DNA of 64,000 nucleotides from the NCBI GenBank assembly GCA_029237775.1, contig JAQZBR010000004.1:434001-498000 (forward strand), written 5' to 3'. Under the pieces are notes generated by a model, which was given only the letters and a program-made list of their open reading frames with translations, did no database searches and was not told the origin of the DNA. Each line of letters starts with the position of its first letter. Positions within the stretch are counted from its first letter, which is position 1. Source of the stretch: Bacteroidota bacterium (lineage in GTDB: Bacteria; Bacteroidota; Bacteroidia; 2-12-FULL-35-15). Shown piece after piece: positions 58,345 to 64,000 of the stretch. A program made the position numbers and the translations under genes.

Positions 58345-59340
58345 TCAAGCTGAAACGGACAGATCTGAATATTTGTTTTGCACTTCATCGAGGATACTGA
58401 TGATTTCTTCGTAGGAATAAGTGGTGACAAGCTTAAGGCGGTAATCTTTAAAATGGGGCAAGCCTTTGAAGTAATTTGTATAGTGTCTTCTCATCTCGAC
58501 TATACCTGCGTGATTGCTTTTCCATCTCATCGAAAAATCGAGATGCTCTTTGCAAACCTGAACACGATCAGCAATTGTCGGGGCAGCAAGATGTGTCCCT
58601 GTTTTGACAAAATGTTTGATCTCATTAAAGATCCATGGATATCCAATACTTGCACGGCCGATCATCACCCCGTCAACACCGTACCGCTCCTTCATTAATT
58701 TCGCCTTTTCAGGAGAATCAACATCTCCGTTGCCGAAGATCGGAATTTTGATGCGTGGATTATTTTTGATCTCACCAATCAGAGTCCAATCGGCTTCGCC
58801 CTTATACATCTGCGCACGTGTCCTTCCGTGAATACTTAAAGCTCCGATGCCAATGTCCTGAAGACGCTCAGCAACTTCCATTACATTTTTTGTATTATCA
58901 TCCCAGCCAAGGCGGGTTTTTACAGTGACAGGCCTGGTCGCGATCTTAACAATTTCAGAGGTCATCTGAACCATCTTAGGAATGTCCTGTAACAGTGCGG
59001 CACCGGCTCCCTTGCAGGCAACCTGTTTTACAGGGCAGCCATAATTGATATCGATAAGATCAGGCTTTGCAGCATCAGCGATCATGCCCGCTTCTCGCAT
59101 CGAATCTATATCAGATCCGAACAACTGAATGCCTATCGGACGCTCATATTCAAAAATATCAAGCTTCTGAACGCTTTTTGCTGCGTCACGAATAAGTCCT
59201 TCCGAAGAAATGAATTCCGTGTACATCAGATCAGCACCGTTTTTCTTACAAACAGCACGGAATGGCGGATCACTCACATCCTCCATGGGAGCAAGTAATA
59301 ATGGAAAATCACCTAATTCTATATTGCCTATCTTGACCAA
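58345..59340 (-). CDS. dusB: tRNA-dihydrouridine synthase
   Basis: A 331-residue flavoenzyme reducing uridines in tRNA D-loops. LLLAPMEDVSDPPFRAVCKKNGADLMYTEF is the N-terminal signature, INYGCPVKQVACKGAGAALL holds the catalytic cysteine, and SIHGRTRAQMYKGEADW and PIFGNGDV bind FMN. The subfamily (DusB) is inferred from overall pattern. It is probably in an operon with the HPP gene. Confidence 0.93.
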   Translation of the reverse strand: MVKIGNIELGDFPLLLAPMEDVSDPPFRAVCKKNGADLMYTEFISSEGLIRDAAKSVQKLDIFEYERPIGIQLFGSDIDSMREAGMIADAAKPDLIDINYGCPVKQVACKGAGAALLQDIPKMVQMTSEIVKIATRPVTVKTRLGWDDNTKNVMEVAERLQDIGIGALSIHGRTRAQMYKGEADWTLIGEIKNNPRIKIPIFGNGDVDSPEKAKLMKERYGVDGVMIGRASIGYPWIFNEIKHFVKTGTHLAAPTIADRVQVCKEHLDFSMRWKSNHAGIVEMRRHYTNYFKGLPHFKDYRLKLVTTYSYEEIISILDEVQNKYSDLSVSA

Positions 59341-59408
59341 TTGTTGATTTGTTGAGTTTCAGAATTAGAGAATTGGAATTTCAATTCGTAAATTCGCAAA
59401 TTCCGCTT
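59341..59408. repeat. AATTCG-type repeats before the CPBP gene
   Basis: A short run of TTGTTGATTTGTTGAG and AATTCGTAAATTCGCAAATTCCG units (59341-59405), diverged relatives of the ATTCGTA repeat, fill the divergent gap. Confidence 0.4.
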
Positions 59409-59445
59409 TAAGCGGGATGCAAAAATACTAAAAAATACCGTAAAA

Positions 59446-60354
59446 ATGGAGCATACAGGTCAGGAACGTCACTCATGGATCAAATTATCCGCACTTTTAA
59501 TATTTATGCTCGCCTACGGAATGCTCAATGTTATCGGAAGTGATTCCGATATCAACCTGAATTTCGATGATGAGAACATGATGATCTTTCTGAAGATCGC
59601 TCAGGCGGTGAGTGTGATCATCATCTTTATCTTACCTGCTGTTTTGATCGCTGTGTTCTGGACCCAACCCAAATTCCATTATCTCGGGCTTACAACAAAA
59701 CCGGCAGTAGCAACGCTTTTTATTGCCGGGATTGGAATTTTATTTGCGATGCCTGTGATAAACTGGCTGGCGGAAATGAATCAGCACATGGAACTTCCAA
59801 GTGTCTTTGCAGGAATGGAAGAATGGATGAGAAACAGCGAAGACAAAGCGACACAGCTAACTGAAGGCTTTACCCGAGGGACTTCCATAAGCACTTTGAT
59901 ACTAAATTTATTTGTGATCGCTTTTATGGCCGCATTAAGTGAGGAGATCTTTTTCAGAGGCATTTTCCAAAAAGTTGCGATTGAGTGTTTTAAGAACAAA
60001 CATGCGGGAGTATGGTTCGGAGCTATTGTCTTCAGCGCTTTCCACATGCAGTTCTTCGGGTTTGTCCCGCGGATGCTGATGGGGGCTTACCTTGGTTATT
60101 TGTTTTTATGGAGCGGATCCTTATGGCCTGGAATTGTTGCACACTTTATAAACAACGGGGCCGCTGTGCTGATGGTATGGCTTTCTAACCGGGGGGTAAT
60201 TTCTGTTAACGCAGATAAAATAGGAATTGAACAAAGTGAATTGATTTATGTTGCGATAAGCGGAGCAGCAGTGATTGCGAGTTTAGTGTTAGTACATAGA
60301 ATAGAGTCGAAACGAAGTAGAGCCACGCTGGCTCAGTCGGCTCCGCTTTCGTGA
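59446..60354 (+). CDS. CPBP family intramembrane metalloprotease
   Basis: A 302-residue multi-pass membrane protein of the CAAX-prenyl-protease/bacteriocin-processing (Abi) family. The catalytic motifs are SEEIFFRG (paired glutamates), FSAFHMQFFGF (histidine) and HFINNGAAV (histidine/asparagine). About eight TM helices. The natural substrate is unknown. The last 22 bases overlap the convergent DUF2252 gene, and the C-terminal tail (SKRSRATLAQSAPLS) comes from that overlap. Confidence 0.9.
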   Translation: MEHTGQERHSWIKLSALLIFMLAYGMLNVIGSDSDINLNFDDENMMIFLKIAQAVSVIIIFILPAVLIAVFWTQPKFHYLGLTTKPAVATLFIAGIGILFAMPVINWLAEMNQHMELPSVFAGMEEWMRNSEDKATQLTEGFTRGTSISTLILNLFVIAFMAALSEEIFFRGIFQKVAIECFKNKHAGVWFGAIVFSAFHMQFFGFVPRMLMGAYLGYLFLWSGSLWPGIVAHFINNGAAVLMVWLSNRGVISVNADKIGIEQSELIYVAISGAAVIASLVLVHRIESKRSRATLAQSAPLS

Positions 60355-61553
60355 AGAGAATAAAGTCCTTCTTCATACCCTTTTGTAAATTCTTTATGAT
60401 TTACTTTGGTCTGCTCGGCCATTGCAATTCCAATATCAATAATCTTCGATTGCCACGAAGTATCCAAACCGAAGCTGATCAATTCATCTGCATTAGCTGA
60501 ACACTGCCTGCCCGAACTCCTGAGATGTGAAGAAGCTGTAAGAATTGCCATATCATTTATCACTTGATAAATATCCCGATAACGGTTTTTTATAAGCTTA
60601 AGGTTGATGCTATCATGCATGGGTTGCATTTCTTCGATGACGTAATTAGCGTCCTTGAATCTTGTTTCGCTTAAAAGAGCCGGAACAATATTCTGCATAC
60701 GGGTTTGAATCGAAATGATCCTTTCAGATTCGCTTTTCCAATCTGGTTGCTTAATCTCCAGGTAGGGCGCCAAAGAAGAAGAGATCGCTTCTTTCATATC
60801 AACAAGCATATACTCTTCATGACTGTTTACACTTCTTAAAAGAAACAGATAGCGTTTAAGACCTAAGCTTCCCAGCCCGGCTCTGCGGAATGCTACATCT
60901 GCCACTTCGAAATTATATGGCCGGCCATTGTTATTAATGATCCAGTCTTCCATGTGATTGCAGAGCTCAGTTCTCAATTCCTTATCGACAGGGAAATATT
61001 TTTTTCCTGTAACAATGCGCAACCTACCGTTCTTTCTGATTGTTCTTTTGTCAAGAAGCTCTGACTGTCTTTGTTTACTAGCTTTTTTCAGGAAAATTTT
61101 CACGATTCCTTTAGCCGTTTTAGGTTCAATATAAAAGGACTTACCTCCCGCAAGTGTTTCAGAATAAACCTTTAAAAACAGCTGCCCCATATTCATCGCC
61201 TTTTTTGATTCAATGCCCATTGACTCAAAAGCAATGAATACACTCGATATAAACCTGGTGAGCTCCCAGGTGGCCGGTGCAAGTACTGCTTCATCAAAAT
61301 CATTCAGATCAAAATAAACCAAACGGTTATCCCCTTTATAGCTTCCGAAATTTTCGAGATGAAGGTCACCGCAGATCCATGCAGCAGGAGACCCGGGTAT
61401 GTTTTTCTCTTTACTTAAGGTTTCATAATACAGATGACAGGTTCCCCGAAAAAAACGATACACATTTTCATTCATCAGCGCGTATTTGTGGGCGGTGAGT
61501 TCAGGGAGAAGAAGCTCGTGAAATTTCAGGATTTTACCAGCAATATTTTTCAT
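60333..61553 (-). CDS. DUF2252 family protein
   Basis: A 406-residue protein of the DUF2252 family, which resembles kinase-like folds and has no established function. The visible family segments are FFRGTCHLYYETL, AWICGDLHLENFGSYKGDNRLVYFDLNDFDEAVLAPATWELTRF and the C-terminal SSHLRSSGRQC. The aspartate/histidine/asparagine set in GDLHLENFG and DLNDFDE is the likely phosphotransfer-like site. It diverges from the catalase gene, sharing a 213-base gap that contains a perfect palindrome. Confidence 0.88.
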   Translation of the reverse strand: MKNIAGKILKFHELLLPELTAHKYALMNENVYRFFRGTCHLYYETLSKEKNIPGSPAAWICGDLHLENFGSYKGDNRLVYFDLNDFDEAVLAPATWELTRFISSVFIAFESMGIESKKAMNMGQLFLKVYSETLAGGKSFYIEPKTAKGIVKIFLKKASKQRQSELLDKRTIRKNGRLRIVTGKKYFPVDKELRTELCNHMEDWIINNNGRPYNFEVADVAFRRAGLGSLGLKRYLFLLRSVNSHEEYMLVDMKEAISSSLAPYLEIKQPDWKSESERIISIQTRMQNIVPALLSETRFKDANYVIEEMQPMHDSINLKLIKNRYRDIYQVINDMAILTASSHLRSSGRQCSANADELISFGLDTSWQSKIIDIGIAMAEQTKVNHKEFTKGYEEGLYSLHESGAD

Positions 61554-61625
61554 AATAGTTTATTCATGCATTCCCTTAAAAAAATGTTGGGCCAGCCTGA
61601 ATCTGAATCCTGGCATTTTAATTTA

Positions 61626-61640
61626 AGGATATCATATCCT
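61626..61640. promoter_or_regulatory. Perfect palindrome in the DUF2252/catalase divergent gap
   Basis: AGGATAT-C-ATATCCT, 15 bases with a perfect 7-base arm pair, followed by ATGAAAGTTCATGAAA (61645-61660, direct repeat ATGAAA). It lies 73 bases upstream of the DUF2252 start and 127 bases upstream of katE, so it could be an operator for either. Confidence 0.35.
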
Positions 61641-61766
61641 ATTTATGAAAGTTCATGAAAAGCCTTGCAAGAAGGTAGAATATGCAATTTTCTTTTTCTC
61701 ATTAAAAAACCGGAATGCCAACTAATCAATAACAGAGAAAATATTTACTCATAAAATCCAAAAAAC

Positions 61767-63932
61767 ATGGCCAAGAAAAAAAAAGCGTTGCGAAAAACTG
61801 ATCCGAGCAGAAAAATCATCGATCTGGAGCGAAACACTGAAAATTCTGACAACGAGTTTCTGACTACTAATCAGGGGCTGAGGATCAACGATAATCAAAA
61901 CTCTCTTAAGTCAGGAGACAGAGGGGCAACTCTTCTGGAGGATTTTATTCTCCGCGAAAAGATCACTCACTTTGATCATGAACGTATTCCTGAACGCATC
62001 GTTCATGCACGCGGTTCGGCAGCACATGGCATCTTTGAACTATACGAATCCATGAGTAAATACACGAAAGCGGGGTTTTTAAATGACACATCCCGTGTAA
62101 CGCCTGTATTTGTCAGGTTCTCTACAGTTGCCGGGTCACGCGGGTCCTCAGATCTGGCTAGGGATGTGCGCGGCTTCTCAGTTAAATTTTACACTGAGGA
62201 GGGGAATTATGACCTTGTAGGTAATAATATGCCTGTCTTCTTTATCCAGGATGCGATGAAATTCCCGGACCTCGTACACGCGGTAAAACCGGAACCCCAT
62301 AATGAGATACCGCAGGCGGCATCGGCACATGATACTTTTTGGGATTTCATTTCATTGATGCCGGAATCGATGCACATGATCATGTGGGTAATGAGCGACC
62401 GCGCAATCCCCCGCAGCTTCAGGATGATGGAAGGCTTTGGTGTTCATACATTTCGTTTCATCAATGAACAGGGGAAATCGCATTTCGTTAAATTTCACTG
62501 GAAGCCTGTATTAGGAGTTCATTCTGTTGCATGGGATGAAGCTCAGAATATTTCAGGAAAAGATCCTGATTTCCACAGAAGAGATCTTTGGGAGGCAATA
62601 GAGAGCGGACAATTTCCTCAATGGGAGCTTGGCGTTCAGCTCATTGACGAGAAAGATGAGCATAAATTTCCATTTGATCTTCTTGATCCTACCAAGCTGA
62701 TCCCCGAAGAGCTGGTTCCGGTCAGGATCATCGGCAGACTTACCTTAAATCGTAATCCTGATAATTTCTTCGCGGAAACAGAACAGGTTGCTTTTCATCC
62801 CGGGCACCTGGTTCCGGGCATCGATTTTACCAACGACCCGCTGCTGCAGGGAAGACTTTTTTCTTATACTGACACCCAGCTAAGCCGTTTAGGGAGCCCT
62901 AATTTCCACGAAATACCGATCAACCGTCCTGTGGTGGATATACATAACAACCAACGTGACGGACATATGCGGCAAACGATCAATAAAGGTCAAACCAGCT
63001 ATGAACCTAATACCCTTGGCGGAGGATGTCCTTTCCAGGCAATGGTTAAAAAATTCGGATTTACATCGTTCCTTGAAAGAATAGATGCTAAAAAAATCCG
63101 TAACCGCAGTAAAAGTTTTACAGATCATTTCGGACAAGCCACCATGTTCCTTAATAGTCAAAGCGAACCGGAGAGGAAACATCTTACAGATGCTTTACGT
63201 TTTGAATTAGCCAAGGTACAAACAGTTGCTATCCGCCAACGTATGGTAAACCTTCTTACTCAGGTAGATAAGAAGCTTGCAGATGATGTTGCTTCTGCTC
63301 TTGGGCTTATTGCCGGAAAACCGGAGATGCCAATGAATCATAGTTTTCCGGCTGATGCTAATCCTAAGGATTATCAACCCAAAAAAGTTCCTCCCACAAT
63401 TGAAAGCTCAGAGGCCCTGAGCATGGCAAACACAGCCAAGGATTCCATTGCCACGAGAAAGATTGCCATTTTAGCCGCTAATGGTGTAGATGATGAATCA
63501 CTTGCATCTATTAAAACTGCACTTGAAACTAAAGGAGCCATGGTTAAAGTGATTGCTCCCGGTATGGGCTCGATCAAAAGTAAGTCCGGTAAGATGATCT
63601 CCGTTGATGAAAGCTTTCTAATTTCTGCATCTGTACTTTATGACGCAGTGTTCGTTCCTGCAGGTGAAAAAAGTGCAGCTGCATTGATCGAAGAACCGGA
63701 TGCAATTCATTTCATAAATGAGGCATTCAAGCATTGTAAAGCAATCGGAGCAGAGGGCGAAGGGACCGACTTGATCGAAGCGTCAGAGATTGGCTTAAAT
63801 CCTAATGACGATATCGAGCAGGGAGTGATCACCAACGATGATAATAGAAGTAAGCTTGCAAAGGACTTTATAAATGCAGTTGCTAAACATAGATTCTGGG
63901 AAAGGGAGACCGCCCGAAAAGTACCAGCATAA
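61767..63932 (+). CDS. katE: Large-subunit monofunctional catalase (HPII type)
   Basis: A 721-residue haem catalase that disproportionates hydrogen peroxide. The catalytic histidine lies in [13 protein letters not shown], the asparagine in NMPVFFIQD, and the proximal haem tyrosine in [17 protein letters not shown]-terminal flavodoxin/DJ-1-like domain (about 570-715, [40 protein letters not shown]) marks the large-subunit clade. Full length; it ends with a strong terminator. Confidence 0.97.
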   Translation: MAKKKKALRKTDPSRKIIDLERNTENSDNEFLTTNQGLRINDNQNSLKSGDRGATLLEDFILREKITHFDHERIPERIVHARGSAAHGIFELYESMSKYTKAGFLNDTSRVTPVFVRFSTVAGSRGSSDLARDVRGFSVKFYTEEGNYDLVGNNMPVFFIQDAMKFPDLVHAVKPEPHNEIPQAASAHDTFWDFISLMPESMHMIMWVMSDRAIPRSFRMMEGFGVHTFRFINEQGKSHFVKFHWKPVLGVHSVAWDEAQNISGKDPDFHRRDLWEAIESGQFPQWELGVQLIDEKDEHKFPFDLLDPTKLIPEELVPVRIIGRLTLNRNPDNFFAETEQVAFHPGHLVPGIDFTNDPLLQGRLFSYTDTQLSRLGSPNFHEIPINRPVVDIHNNQRDGHMRQTINKGQTSYEPNTLGGGCPFQAMVKKFGFTSFLERIDAKKIRNRSKSFTDHFGQATMFLNSQSEPERKHLTDALRFELAKVQTVAIRQRMVNLLTQVDKKLADDVASALGLIAGKPEMPMNHSFPADANPKDYQPKKVPPTIESSEALSMANTAKDSIATRKIAILAANGVDDESLASIKTALETKGAMVKVIAPGMGSIKSKSGKMISVDESFLISASVLYDAVFVPAGEKSAAALIEEPDAIHFINEAFKHCKAIGAEGEGTDLIEASEIGLNPNDDIEQGVITNDDNRSKLAKDFINAVAKHRFWERETARKVPA

Positions 63933-63968
63933 AAAAAGATCCCGCTTCAATGAAGCGGGATCTTTTTT
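63932..63968. terminator. Bidirectional intrinsic terminator after katE
   Basis: GATCCCGCTTC (63938-63948), AAT loop, GAAGCGGGATC (63952-63962), flanked by A tract on the left and T tract on the right, so it could also end a minus-strand gene entering from beyond the window. Confidence 0.92.
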
Positions 63969-64000
63969 ATTCACTAAGAAATTCGGATTTCTTTAATCGG

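Noticed and set aside
57749-58348. TTG start for the HPP gene overlapping dusB by four bases
   Set aside because: The ATG two codons downstream gives a normal N-terminus and avoids the overlap, although translation coupling through the TTG cannot be excluded.
63967-64000. Possible 3' end of a minus-strand gene entering from beyond the window
   Set aside because: Two minus-strand frames are open up to stops at 63974-63976 and 63967-63969, and the katE terminator is bidirectional, so a convergent gene is plausible. Only 8 to 10 codons are visible and the frame cannot be chosen.
1-64000. tRNA or rRNA genes and CRISPR arrays
   Set aside because: Reading the intergenic regions on both strands I found no tRNA-like cloverleaf with TTCRA arm, no rRNA stretch, and no regular repeat-spacer array. 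A dedicated tRNA search was not possible.

Overview
The window looks like chromosome from a member of the Bacteroidota. Three things suggest this: two secreted proteins with type IX secretion C-terminal sorting domains (51810-53878); families typical of the phylum (CarboxypepD_reg-like plus DUF5686, HU-CCDC81/SPOR, GxxExxY, YwqK-like repeats, SpoIIE with TPR and GAF); and promoters of the TTG-N19..23-TAnnTTTG type instead of sigma70 -35/-10 boxes. I could not place it below phylum level. It is ordinary, gene-dense housekeeping chromosome. I saw no rRNA, tRNA, prophage, transposase or CRISPR array. The accessory interest is in the intergenic DNA, which holds several families of dispersed repeats.

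Layout. 1-3000: the start of sucA on the minus strand, two unrecognised genes, a [2Fe-2S] ferredoxin and a TIGR01777 epimerase. 3046-11063: a minus-strand run with prenyl diphosphate synthase, rfbA, an MMPL/RND exporter, a DUF5686 outer-membrane protein and trhO. 11223-18881: a plus-strand run with a TPR-GAF-GAF-SpoIIE phosphatase, an epimerase, a YwqK-like protein, cysS and a family 9 glycosyltransferase. 18912-26976: thioesterase, hemJ, a SPOR protein, kdsB, two tandem DUF1571 proteins with an embedded LysM, and polA. 27100-37805: an L,D-transpeptidase, hflX, a SirB2-like cytochrome c, two amidohydrolase-like genes separated by a broken GxxExxY gene, a lipoprotein and trpS. 37932-44335: plsC, gatC and a haem cluster (hemA, fused hemC-hemD, hemB) with a second, intact GxxExxY gene lodged between hemCD and hemB. 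44665-48909: rplM, rpsI, rpsB, tsf, pyrH, frr. 49250-64000: an unrecognised protein, a radical SAM/SPASM enzyme, two T9SS cargo proteins, an MsbA-like ABC exporter, rbfA, a LolC/E-like permease, an HPP protein, dusB, a CPBP protease, a DUF2252 protein and a large catalase.

How the genes fit together. Translation dominates: two aminoacyl-tRNA synthetases, GatC, three ribosomal proteins, EF-Ts, Frr, RbfA, HflX, TrhO and DusB. Envelope biogenesis is the second theme (kdsB, rfbA, family 9 glycosyltransferase, prenyl synthase, MsbA-like exporter, LolC/E-like permease, L,D-transpeptidase, PlsC). Haem synthesis is the third (HemA, HemCD, HemB, HemJ), with haem users (cytochrome c, catalase) also present.

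The most interesting signal is a recurring element. Two GxxExxY genes (PD-(D/E)XK-like, one intact, one with a single in-frame stop) are each enclosed by inverted repeats with an ACGCTGAT-type core. Each repeat pair fills the gap between neighbouring same-strand genes almost exactly. A third, gene-less copy of the repeat pair lies between hemA and hemCD. This looks like a small mobile or formerly mobile element family, and whether the GxxExxY protein acts on the repeats is untested.
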